Positions 24,460 through 32,516 of a stretch of 64,000 bases of DNA are shown piece after piece. The stretch is from UBA8437 sp963582065. Its GTDB lineage: Bacteria; Planctomycetota; Planctomycetia; Planctomycetales; Planctomycetaceae. The stretch covers positions 1 to 64,000 of the forward strand of contig CAUZRQ010000018.1 in assembly GCA_963582065.1 (NCBI GenBank), written 5' to 3'. A model generated the notes under the pieces. That model saw only the letters and a program-made list of their open reading frames with translations, was not told the DNA's origin and did not search any database. Made by a program: the position numbers and the translations under genes. Each line of letters starts with the position of its first letter. Positions within the stretch are counted from its first letter, which is position 1.

Positions 24460-25062
24460 ATGCGATTGTTGGCCGATTTTGGTGAAGTTGTCCCGCTGGT
24501 CATCGGGGTCATCGCACTGATCAGTTGGGTTGCCAACAAGATCAAGGAATCCGGCAATGCCAATGCGGCCGGTATGGCGGTGGATCCGGATGAAGTCGCT
24601 GAAGGCAATGTTCGTGTTCAGGCCGAAATTGATCGTTTCTTGCAGGAAGTGAGAGGCGGTGGTCAGCCGGCACCGAAGCCGGAGGTCGCCCCACCGGTTG
24701 CAGAACCCGCTGCGCCGAAAAAATGGCAGAGGCTCAGCGAGAGACATTCCATCAGTGACCGGCACATCAACTCGCGTATCGATGGTGCCGGCCTCGATGG
24801 TGACTTCGACGGTGACTCCGATGAGCGAATGTCCCAACATGTCGATGACGATCTGGGCCATGGCGTCGCGCAGAGTGTGGCGTCGCACATGGGGCCGTCG
24901 GTTGGCACCGATGCGGGCTCGGGCATTTCGTATGACGCCAGCGAGTGGACCGCGGAGAACGTGGTCGGGTTGTTGACTTCCCCGAACGGCATCCGTCAGG
25001 CGATGCTGGTTCACGAGATCCTGTCGCGTCCGAAGGGACGTCGTGGCCGAAGCGGGCTCTGA
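24460..25062 (+). CDS. Small membrane-anchored protein of the floA operon
   Basis: 200 residues, family not recognised. A single N-terminal span (VVPLVIGVIALISWVANKI) is followed by a Pro/Ala-rich linker and a central segment rich in Asp and His (LSERHISDRHINSR-like, then DGDFDGDSDERMSQHVDDD). The C-terminus is a helix (SPNGIRQAMLVHEILSRPKGRRG) preceded by ENVVGLL. The helix-plus-basic-tail end looks like a docking motif. Its position next to NfeD-FloA suggests a microdomain accessory protein, which is inference. The last 20 nt overlap the glycosyltransferase gene. Confidence 0.75.
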   Translation: MRLLADFGEVVPLVIGVIALISWVANKIKESGNANAAGMAVDPDEVAEGNVRVQAEIDRFLQEVRGGGQPAPKPEVAPPVAEPAAPKKWQRLSERHSISDRHINSRIDGAGLDGDFDGDSDERMSQHVDDDLGHGVAQSVASHMGPSVGTDAGSGISYDASEWTAENVVGLLTSPNGIRQAMLVHEILSRPKGRRGRSGL

Positions 25063-26170
25063 ATCTTTGTGCCGAGTGCTGTTGCTGGCGGGCGTTTTCG
25101 AGGTTCGCGGCAGCACGGCAACGACGTTGCGGCTGGCCGAACGGCTTCCCGAACAGGGCTTCGATCCGTTGGTGGTTTGCAGTGATGCCGACCGGCTTTC
25201 GGCGGAGGTGTGCCGGGAGTTGTCGATTCGGCAGTACCGCGGGCTCTCGAAACGGCTCGTCGGCCGACTGGTCGGCCGGCGTCTGCACGCGGACTTCGCC
25301 GACCGTCCGCCCGACCTGATCCACGTCCAGTCGCGGCACATGGTCTCGTTGGGCGGGCGGCTGGCCGATGCCTGGGGAGTGCCGATGATTGTCAGCGTTC
25401 ATGACGTCCTGCAGGGCCAGGACCGAATGGAACTGCCCCGATCGGTTCAAAAAGTGCTGGCGGTCAGCGAGGCGGTGGGGGAGAGTCTGATCGATCGAGT
25501 TGGTGTTTCCGCCGACCGCGTGAGGGTGGTGCCCGCCGGGGTCGACGTGCCCGACGTGGAGAGGCTGGTCGGGGTGCTTGAGCCCGATCGTGATCCGAGT
25601 ATCGGCACAGCCGGGCCGCTGGAGGTGGTCAAGGGACTGCCGTATTTCCTGAGTGCGGCCCAGAAGGTGTTGGCTGCAGGTCGAGATGTCGAGTTCCTGG
25701 TGGCAGGAACGGGACCCGAGGAGGACAACCTGAGGCGGTTGGCTGGTGAGTTGGGGATCCGCGACAGGGTGACGTTTCTGCCCGACCGGCCGGATTTCAC
25801 TGATGCCCTGGCAGCCCTGGACGTTTTCTGCCTTCCGTCGCTTCAGCAGGGACTGGGTACGATCATGCTCGAGGCGATGTCGCTGGCCCGGCCGGTGATT
25901 GCCTCGGCGGTGGGGGGCATCTGCGGTGTGATCCGGGACGGCGAGACCGGGCTGGTGGTGCCGTCTGAAGACAGCGCCGCGCTGGCCCAGCGGATGCTGA
26001 GCCTGCTGGACGACCCCGTCGCCGCCCGGGCGATCGGCGAGGCCGGGCGACGGGACGTGTTGGCCCGATTCGGGACCGCTACCATGGTCGAAGGGACCGT
26101 GGCGGTCTACAACGAGGTCATCGGGCGAGGGGAGGTGTTGAACCAGCCGGGGAAGGACGGAGCGGAATGA
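25043..26170 (+). CDS. GT-B glycosyltransferase, family 4 like
   Basis: 375 residues with a GT-B fold. The C-terminal nucleotide-sugar domain is clear: EFLVAGTGPEEDNLRR, DVFCLPSLQQGLGTIMLEAM (the E-x7-E region), and GLVVPSEDSAALAQ. The N-terminal half has a GSTATTLRLAERL start and LIHVQSRHM. It transfers a sugar from an activated donor to an envelope or polysaccharide acceptor that cannot be named. The GTG start at 25043 lies inside the end of the preceding gene; cinA begins at its ATGA stop overlap. Confidence 0.88.
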   Translation: MAEAGSESLCRVLLLAGVFEVRGSTATTLRLAERLPEQGFDPLVVCSDADRLSAEVCRELSIRQYRGLSKRLVGRLVGRRLHADFADRPPDLIHVQSRHMVSLGGRLADAWGVPMIVSVHDVLQGQDRMELPRSVQKVLAVSEAVGESLIDRVGVSADRVRVVPAGVDVPDVERLVGVLEPDRDPSIGTAGPLEVVKGLPYFLSAAQKVLAAGRDVEFLVAGTGPEEDNLRRLAGELGIRDRVTFLPDRPDFTDALAALDVFCLPSLQQGLGTIMLEAMSLARPVIASAVGGICGVIRDGETGLVVPSEDSAALAQRMLSLLDDPVAARAIGEAGRRDVLARFGTATMVEGTVAVYNEVIGRGEVLNQPGKDGAE

Positions 26171-27411
26171 AGGCGGAAGTTGTTGCGATCGGCAGCGAAT
26201 TGACCAGCGGAGCCAAGCTCGACACCAACAGCCAGTGGCTCAGTCTCGAGTTGGCCGACCTGGGCATCCCGGTCGCCTACCACACCACGATGGCCGATTC
26301 GCTGGAGGCGATGACCGAGGTCTTCCGGATCGCCTCGGGTCGCTGTGAACTCGTGCTGATTACCGGGGGCCTGGGGCCCACGCTCGACGACATCACCCGT
26401 GATGCTCTGGCGGCACTGACCGGTGTGGATCTGGTTCTCGACGACGCCTGCCTGGCTCACATCACCGACCTGTTCGCTCGTCGCAATCGGCCAATGCCCG
26501 ATCGCAATCGCGTGCAGGCGATGCTGCCGTCCGGAAGTCGGGCGATCGAGAATCCCCGTGGATCGGCACCGGGAATCTGGATGGAATGCGACCGCGGTGA
26601 CGGGGGGGTGTGCCAACTGGTCGCGATGCCCGGAGTGCCCAGCGAGATGAAACGGATGTTCACTTGCGAAGTGAAGCCACACCTGGTCGGTTCGGGGCAA
26701 GTGATGAGACGGGCCCTGGTGCACTGTTTCGGCGTCGGGGAATCCACCGCGGAGGAGATGCTCGGGGAATTGACCGGTCGCGACCACGATCCGGAGGTGG
26801 GGATCACCGTGCACGAGGCGACGATCACGCTCAGGATCAATGCCAGCGGATCCAGCGAGGAGGAGTGTGTCGAGAAGATCGAGCGGGCCCGCCACGAGAT
26901 CCGTGAACGGCTTGGGACACTGGTCTTCGGCGAGGGCGACGATTCGCTCGCGACCGTCGCGGTCGGTGGCTTGATCCAACGGCGGCGGACGTTGGCGACT
27001 GCCGAGATCGGGACCGGCGGGGTGTTGATGTCGTGGCTGAGCGATGTCGGTGGGGCGGCGGAATGCCTGGCCGGTGGCCACGTGCTGCCCGATGCCGGCG
27101 GCATCAGCCGGGCGTTCGGTGTCGACGACGGGATCGACGGTGAGGGGAACAGCGAGTCAACGGCGCGGGTCCTGGCGACGGTCTGCCGCGATCACTACGG
27201 GGTCGACTATGCCCTGTCGGTGGCCGAGTGCCCGGATTACGATCCCGATGATCCCGAGGCCGATGCTCCGACCACCTGGGTCGCCTGTGCCGGTCCCGGC
27301 GGCGTCGAGACGAAGTCGCTGACTCTACTCGGTGACGTGTCGTTCACTCGCAGCCGTTCGGCCAAGACCGCCCTCGATCTGCTCCGCCGGATGCTGTCCG
27401 CAGATGGCTGA
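26167..27411 (+). CDS. cinA: CinA-like protein (MoCF-type domain plus degenerate PncC domain)
   Basis: 414 residues, normal CinA length. The N-terminal COG1058 domain starts MKAEVVAIGSELTSG and has ITGGLGPTLDDITRD, so the ADP-ribose/pterin-type binding core is intact. The C-terminal PncC domain (NMN deamidase in some bacteria) has the position of the AESCTGG motif filled by AEIGTGG, losing the conserved serine and cysteine. Deamidase activity is therefore doubtful; the N-terminal pyrophosphatase may remain. It is translationally coupled to the glycosyltransferase. Confidence 0.92.
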   Translation: MKAEVVAIGSELTSGAKLDTNSQWLSLELADLGIPVAYHTTMADSLEAMTEVFRIASGRCELVLITGGLGPTLDDITRDALAALTGVDLVLDDACLAHITDLFARRNRPMPDRNRVQAMLPSGSRAIENPRGSAPGIWMECDRGDGGVCQLVAMPGVPSEMKRMFTCEVKPHLVGSGQVMRRALVHCFGVGESTAEEMLGELTGRDHDPEVGITVHEATITLRINASGSSEEECVEKIERARHEIRERLGTLVFGEGDDSLATVAVGGLIQRRRTLATAEIGTGGVLMSWLSDVGGAAECLAGGHVLPDAGGISRAFGVDDGIDGEGNSESTARVLATVCRDHYGVDYALSVAECPDYDPDDPEADAPTTWVACAGPGGVETKSLTLLGDVSFTRSRSAKTALDLLRRMLSADG

Positions 27412-27475
27412 CCGGAGGGACCGGTTGGTCAACCTGTCATTGATCCCCCGGGGGATTAGCGAGCATAATGCTCGG

Positions 27476-27826
27476 ATGGGTGAGAAGAACCGGGGTCCGA
27501 GTCGTTCTCTGGTGGGGTTGGTGGCGCTGGGGTTCCTGGCGGCGGCTGCCGCCGTGTGGTGGTTCGATCCCGAAGGTCAATGGGCCGAAGGGGCCAAGGG
27601 CGGGATGATCCGCATCGGAGTGGTGTTCGTCTGCCTGTGGTTGGCTCTGCCCGGTCGCTTCGGTTCGACTCCCGGCACCAAGATCACGCTCAAGCTGTTC
27701 TTCATTGTCGTGGGGGTCATGGCGGCATTCGCCTGGAAGCCAAAAGTGTTCCTGATGCTCCTGCCGTTCCTGGGCGTGATCACCTTCATCGCGGTGGTGT
27801 TCAAGCCGCGGACGACTCAACGCTGA
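27476..27826 (+). CDS. Small four-span membrane protein, unknown function
   Basis: 116 residues with four likely membrane segments: about 12-31, 43-60, 71-88 and 93-109. The N-terminus is basic and the C-terminus ends KPRTTQR, so both ends are probably cytoplasmic. No domain is recognised. The ATG at 27476 is chosen because the long open frame to its left has a composition unlike coding sequence of this genome. It follows cinA after 64 nt and its stop overlaps the convergent secreted protein gene by 10 nt. Confidence 0.65.
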   Translation: MGEKNRGPSRSLVGLVALGFLAAAAAVWWFDPEGQWAEGAKGGMIRIGVVFVCLWLALPGRFGSTPGTKITLKLFFIVVGVMAAFAWKPKVFLMLLPFLGVITFIAVVFKPRTTQR

Positions 27827-28695
27827 GAAGTCGTCTTGCGAATCCGCCTGGCGGTGACCACCGCACGGGCGGCGGTCTTGAGGAACTCGTCCCGTTGCGA
27901 CCGGGTCATTCCCTTGAGCCGTCCGGCGATCATCTCGACCCATCCCGGTCGTTGCACCGATGCGACGTTCATCATTCTCAGGAACAGGCTGATGTCCCGG
28001 AAGTTGCGGTCGGCGACTAAGTTGGTGACCGGTGAGATCAGCTTCGCCACATTGCGGACCGACTGCTGTGGGAAGGCCAGGTACAAAGCGGCCTGGTGGG
28101 TCACGAAACGTCGTCCGTCGCGATCCTGCTCGAACCGGTGACGCAGAACGAACAGTCCCTCGCTCTTGATCGGAACCGGCAGCAGGCCGCTGTGCCAGTT
28201 GCCGGTCCCACGGACGATCAACAGGTCGTCTGTCCGCAGCAGGATCTCCATCGTTCCCTGCGATCCGTTCTTGTTGTCCACGGTGTAGAAACCCGGTGCG
28301 ATCTGCTTGAGCTTGACCTCCGAGATGCCCAGGATCTGCCAGATGGCCACCGCAATTTCCGGTCGCCGACGGTAGAACTCGTAGCTGGATGGTTCGAGTT
28401 CGATTCTCAGCGCCGGCAGACAGCGAAACAGCGAGCGTTCGGCCAACAGGGTCTCGACCTGCACCCTGTGATGATCCTCGAGCCGGTCGAGCGGGATGTT
28501 CGCGGCGATCGTCTTGCGAGCGTCCTCGGACGACGTGGCCGCCTCGATTTCCTCGACTCTCAGCTTCACGCGTCGTGGTGCCTGGGGCTTGTCGTCGGCC
28601 CGGGTGAGGCTGCCCGAGAAGAGAGTGACCAGCACGGCGACCGGAACGATCTGCCGACAGGCGGGCCGGTGGCTGATTGAAAATGGCTGGGTCAT
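27817..28695 (-). CDS. Secreted protein of unknown function
   Basis: 292 residues. An N-terminal hydrophobic stretch (IVPVAVLVTLFSGSLTRADD) is a probable signal peptide. The mature protein has a SLFRCLPALRIELEPSSYEFYRRRPEIAV-type helical region, a central beta-rich section (LLIVRGTGNWHSGLLPVP), and a basic C-terminus (AARAVVTARRIRKT). I do not recognise it; similar planctomycete proteins are annotated as hypothetical. It is convergent with the small membrane protein gene and a single-gene unit, with 125 nt to the next gene. Confidence 0.78.
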   Translation of the reverse strand: MTQPFSISHRPACRQIVPVAVLVTLFSGSLTRADDKPQAPRRVKLRVEEIEAATSSEDARKTIAANIPLDRLEDHHRVQVETLLAERSLFRCLPALRIELEPSSYEFYRRRPEIAVAIWQILGISEVKLKQIAPGFYTVDNKNGSQGTMEILLRTDDLLIVRGTGNWHSGLLPVPIKSEGLFVLRHRFEQDRDGRRFVTHQAALYLAFPQQSVRNVAKLISPVTNLVADRNFRDISLFLRMMNVASVQRPGWVEMIAGRLKGMTRSQRDEFLKTAARAVVTARRIRKTTSQR

Positions 28696-28820
28696 CGAGC
28701 GTCCCTGCTGATGGCCGCCGCCCTCGACCGGTGCAGTCGCGCGCAGACGCCTGTGGTCCGAATCGGTTCATCGACCGCTTGGACTTGATACGTTTCGCGG
28801 TGGCCTCACCACCGCGGCAC

Positions 28821-29999
28821 TCACGCATCCCCCGCCGCGTCGCGAATCTCGGTAGAAGACACGTCGCAGCGAAACACGTCAGCGGGGATTTCGCCGAAGA
28901 GCGTTTCGCTGCCGCGTGGCAGTTCCAGGGACGAGAGACCCAAAAACCGGTCATCGGCCAGTCGGCCAGCGACGAGGAAACGGCACTCACGATTGGCGAT
29001 CCTCGCCAGGGCCGCGTCGCGATCATCGGGATCATTACCGTAGAACCGCGGGTCGATCACGCGAATCGCCGTGTCGGCACCGATGACGAATGATGTCCCG
29101 GGAAACAGCTCGGCCTTTTCCGCGAACGTCGGTGCCGATGTGATCGCCAACGGATGATCGGTGAACACCGCGCGTCGCGTTTCAATCGTCTCGAAGTCCA
29201 ACGGTGGCTTGTCGGCGTTGACTGCCGGGAGTTCGTAGTGCACCGGGCCGCCGAGGATCGATTCGGCCGCCCGTTGCAACTCGACATGCCCCTGGTGCCG
29301 TGGCGCGAACGAGCCCGAGAGGATGCCGACCGGGGCGACGGGCGGTTCGAGTGACCAACCGCCGTCGACCAGGCTCCAGGCGATCGGTCGGCGTCGATTC
29401 CAGACGTCGGCGAGTTCCGGCGAGGCGACGGTGCGACGGGTTTCGAGCCGATCGGCGTCGGTCAACGGAAGTCCCGGACGCTGGTCCACTCCGGCCTCCT
29501 CGGCCAGCAACTCGATGATCAGGTCCGCCACCAGGTCCTCTTCTTCGGAACGGCTGCGGGCGTTCTTTTCGAGATCGAGTCGGGCCAGGGTCGTGCTGGA
29601 GTTCGTCTGCAGGGCCACCAGTGCCCGGTGGTCGCCCCGCTTGGGTCGGTCCGAGGCGAGCGATGCGGTGGCCCCCAGTCCGAGCAGGTCGTCCGGGGAC
29701 GCCGGGGTCCGGCCGTCGTCGTCGGACAGTGCGACGGCCCGACCGTGGGCGACGACCGCCATCGCCAGCGCCGTCGTCTCGTCACAGAAACGGTCGGGGC
29801 GGCGACCGAGGTACTCGGTCAGCGATGCCGACGAGTAGGGGACCAGGCCCTCGATGACCGTTGCGGAGGCACCGGGAACCGACAGCAGCCGCGACAGTGA
29901 CCGGCTGCCGCCGCCGGTGATGGCCAGGGTGGCCCGGGTCGGGCTGCCATGGATTGCCGAGATCGTCTCGGTCAGCCGGTCTGTGGGTGTCTGGCTCAC
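28821..29999 (-). CDS. Fusion of a CinA/PncC-like domain and a NadD-like nucleotidyltransferase
   Basis: 392 residues. Residues ~1-165 resemble the CinA C-terminal domain (AITGGGSRSLSRLLSVPGAS, then VIEGLVPYSSASLTEYLG), again without the AESCTGG serine. From about 225 begins a nucleotidyltransferase fold: GILSGSFAPRHQGHVELQ is the T/HxGH active-site region, and CDVSSTEIRDAAG is the ISSTxIR motif of adenylyl- and cytidylyltransferases. I infer a nucleotide or NMN-type transferase; the substrate is unknown. Similar fusions are known in some plants and bacteria. The ATG at 29999 is used; no other start fits. Confidence 0.85.
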   Translation of the reverse strand: MSQTPTDRLTETISAIHGSPTRATLAITGGGSRSLSRLLSVPGASATVIEGLVPYSSASLTEYLGRRPDRFCDETTALAMAVVAHGRAVALSDDDGRTPASPDDLLGLGATASLASDRPKRGDHRALVALQTNSSTTLARLDLEKNARSRSEEEDLVADLIIELLAEEAGVDQRPGLPLTDADRLETRRTVASPELADVWNRRRPIAWSLVDGGWSLEPPVAPVGILSGSFAPRHQGHVELQRAAESILGGPVHYELPAVNADKPPLDFETIETRRAVFTDHPLAITSAPTFAEKAELFPGTSFVIGADTAIRVIDPRFYGNDPDDRDAALARIANRECRFLVAGRLADDRFLGLSSLELPRGSETLFGEIPADVFRCDVSSTEIRDAAGDA

Positions 30000-30049
30000 G
30001 GTTCACCCTTGGTAACCGATTCTCCCGACCTCGGCAACGTCCGGCCAAG

Positions 30050-30078
30050 TTGTCGGCCACACGAGGCTGCCGTAAGCT
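30050..30078 (+). promoter_or_regulatory. Candidate promoter of the GNAT-amidase pair
   Basis: TTGTCG, 17 nt, TAAGCT, ending 43 nt before the first possible start codon. It is in the divergent gap with the nucleotidyltransferase gene. Confidence 0.42.
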
Positions 30079-30121
30079 GTGACTCGGCCGGCTGCGGGCC
30101 CGTCCCCAAGACCCTTCGATC

Positions 30122-31066
30122 GTGCGATTCGCCATGGACAGCTACACCCTGAGACCGATGGCCGATGACGACAGGTCGGAGGTGGCCGAACTGATCTATT
30201 CGTCGATCAACTCGTGGTACAACCGCCACGGCATGCCCGACATCTTCCGCGGCGGGCCGGTGGTGACCGAGGTCTTCTACGACGTGTACCATGCCGTGGA
30301 GCCGGGTTGTACCGTGGTGGCCGAAAACGACCGGACCGGTCGTTTGTTGGGATCGTGTTTCTATCATCCTCGCGAACATCACGTGTCGCTGGGGATCATG
30401 ACCGTGCATCCCAACTACTTCAGGCACGGAGTGGGCAGCGCGCTCCTGCGTCACATCATCGAGTTCACAGAGTCGAACAACTATGGCTCGCTGCGGTTGA
30501 CACAGAGCGCACTGAACCTCGATTCGTTCTCGCTCTACAACAGGTACGGCTTTGTTCCGCGGTATTCCTACCAGGACATGTTGCTGGAGGTGCCCGAGGG
30601 GGGCATCGGCCAGGCCACCCAACGCGACGGCGATGTCCGCGAGGCCGGTGACCACGACGTCGAGGCGATGGCCGAACTGGAAGTCGCCGTCAGCGGGATC
30701 ACGCGACGGGAGGACTACCGTTACTGCATCGAAAACGACCTGGGGATCTGGTCGGTGTCGGTCTGCGAGAACCCGGGTGGAGGGCTCGATGGCTGGATGA
30801 TCAGCTGCGGACACCAGGCGATGAACATGCTGGGGCCGTGCGTGGCCCGCGACGAGGAGTCCGCCGCGGCGCTGATCCGTGACGGGTTGAATCGTTACCC
30901 CGGGCGAACACCCGTGTTCCTGGTGCCGATGGAAAAGGCCGAACTTGTCTCGCGGATGTACTCGTGGGGTGCTCGCAACTGCGAGATGCACTTCTGCCAG
31001 GTCCGCGGTGACTGGCAGCCGTTTGATGGAATCAACATGCCCTCGTTTCTGCCCGAGACCGGGTGA
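30122..31066 (+). CDS. Double-GNAT N-acetyltransferase
   Basis: 314 residues. The first GNAT domain (about 10-165) contains VHPNYFRHGVGSALLR, the acetyl-CoA-binding signature, and a GSLRLTQSALNLDSFSLY segment followed by YGFVPRYSY. A second, divergent GNAT half spans about 180-300 and lacks a clear signature. The substrate is unknown. The start may be the GTG at 30122 or the ATG four codons later, at 30134. The amidase follows after 25 nt. Confidence 0.85.
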   Translation: MRFAMDSYTLRPMADDDRSEVAELIYSSINSWYNRHGMPDIFRGGPVVTEVFYDVYHAVEPGCTVVAENDRTGRLLGSCFYHPREHHVSLGIMTVHPNYFRHGVGSALLRHIIEFTESNNYGSLRLTQSALNLDSFSLYNRYGFVPRYSYQDMLLEVPEGGIGQATQRDGDVREAGDHDVEAMAELEVAVSGITRREDYRYCIENDLGIWSVSVCENPGGGLDGWMISCGHQAMNMLGPCVARDEESAAALIRDGLNRYPGRTPVFLVPMEKAELVSRMYSWGARNCEMHFCQVRGDWQPFDGINMPSFLPETG

Positions 31067-31091
31067 AAAGAATCGACCCCAGGAACACGTG

Positions 31092-32516
31092 ATGCCCGAA
31101 ACTCCCATCTGGCAGATGACGGCTCTTGAGATCGCGACTGACGTCCGATCCGGTCAACTGTCTGCCGTCGAGGTCACCGACGCGATTCTTGCGCGGATCG
31201 AGACCATCGATGTCCACCTGAACGCTTTCTGCATCTCGATGGCCGATTCGGCCCGGGCCACCGCGGCGTCGATCGACCAGCGGATCTCGCTCGGCGAGGA
31301 TCCCGGCCCATTGGCCGGCGTGCCGATCTCGATCAAGGACAATCTCTACATCGAGGGCGAGCGGACGACATTCGGTTCGAAGTGGTTCGAGCACAATGTG
31401 ACTCTCGAGGACACCCCGCTGGTGGCTCGGCTGAGACAGGCCGGGGCGGTGCTGATCGGCCGCACCAACAGTCCCGAGTTCGGCTGGAAGGGAGCAACGG
31501 ACAACCTGGTGTTCGGCACGACGCGGAACCCGTGGAACACCGAGCGGACTCCCGGGGGCAGCAGCGGTGGAGCGTCGGCGGCGGTGTCTTCGGGGATGGG
31601 GCCGGTCGGAATCGGCACCGATGGCGGCGGATCGGTCCGCATCCCGGCCGCCTTCTGCGGGCTGTTCGGGATCAAGGCGTCATTCGGCCGGGTCCCCAAC
31701 TACCCGGCGACGACCGTCGATTCGTTGAGACACAAGGGGCCGTTGACCCGCACGGTGGCTGATGCGGCACTGGTGCTGGACGTGATTGCCGGTCCCGACG
31801 ACCGCGATGCGTTGTCGCTGCCGGCCGATACGGTTTCCTACAGCGAGGTGCTCGACCAGGGCATCTCGGGGTGCCGAATCGCCTACAGCCCGGACCTGGG
31901 TTTCGGGGAAGTCGATCCCGAGGTGGCGTCGCTGTGTGCGGCGGCGGCCGAGCGGTTTGTCGAGGCGGGGGCGACGGTCGAGACCGTGTCGCTGGACTGG
32001 CCCGATCCGTATGAGTGCTGGAACATCTACTTCTACGGCGGCATCGCCGGGTCACTGGGTCCACGGCTGGCCGAGGAGGGCGACCAGTTGGACCCGGGCC
32101 TGAAGCTGCTCGTCGATGAGGGGGTGAAGCTCAGCGGCGGCGATTTTTCCCGAGCGGCGCTCGACCGTTTTGCCTACTGGCAGCAGGTGGTTGCGCTCTA
32201 CGACGACTTCGACCTGCTGGTCACTCCCGGTACGGCGGTGTCGGCGTTTCCGGTCGGGCACGACAACGCCCCGCCGATGTCCGGGCAGATGGCGAGGCCG
32301 TTGTTGTGGACTCCGTTTACCTACCCGTTCAACCTGACCGGTCAACCGGCCTCGGTGGTTCCCTGCGGGTTCACCGCCGACGGATTGCCGGTGTCGTTGC
32401 AGGTGGTCGGCCGGCGGCATGACGATGCGGGAGTACTGCGAGCCAGTCGGGCATTCGAGCAGGTCGCCCCCTGGGCGGACCGCTGGCCCGAACTGGCAAC
32501 AGCCGATCCGGCCTAG
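31092..32516 (+). CDS. Amidase-signature hydrolase
   Basis: 474 residues. The catalytic triad is complete: K82 in VPISIKDN, the cis-serine S157 in PGGSSGGAS, and the nucleophile S181 in IGTDGGGSVRIP. These are the AS-family hallmarks of GatA, FAAH and many amidases. There is no GatB or GatC nearby, so a stand-alone amidase with an unknown substrate is more likely than the tRNA amidotransferase. It is co-transcribed with the GNAT gene. Its stop overlaps the convergent MFS gene by 4 nt. Confidence 0.95.
   Translation: MPETPIWQMTALEIATDVRSGQLSAVEVTDAILARIETIDVHLNAFCISMADSARATAASIDQRISLGEDPGPLAGVPISIKDNLYIEGERTTFGSKWFEHNVTLEDTPLVARLRQAGAVLIGRTNSPEFGWKGATDNLVFGTTRNPWNTERTPGGSSGGASAAVSSGMGPVGIGTDGGGSVRIPAAFCGLFGIKASFGRVPNYPATTVDSLRHKGPLTRTVADAALVLDVIAGPDDRDALSLPADTVSYSEVLDQGISGCRIAYSPDLGFGEVDPEVASLCAAAAERFVEAGATVETVSLDWPDPYECWNIYFYGGIAGSLGPRLAEEGDQLDPGLKLLVDEGVKLSGGDFSRAALDRFAYWQQVVALYDDFDLLVTPGTAVSAFPVGHDNAPPMSGQMARPLLWTPFTYPFNLTGQPASVVPCGFTADGLPVSLQVVGRRHDDAGVLRASRAFEQVAPWADRWPELATADPA

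Noticed and set aside
23638..25341. 567-codon minus-strand frame across floA
   Set aside because: Antisense to FloA, the small membrane protein and the start of the glycosyltransferase; composition is His/Arg/Asp-biased like a shadow frame.
27437..29035. 532-codon minus-strand frame across 27.4-29.0 kb
   Set aside because: Runs through two better-supported genes in another frame and has a Pro/Arg-rich shadow composition.
31092..32516. GatA subunit of the glutamyl-tRNA amidotransferase
   Set aside because: The amidase signature fits, but no gatB or gatC is nearby and the substrate region differs; only a general amidase call is justified.
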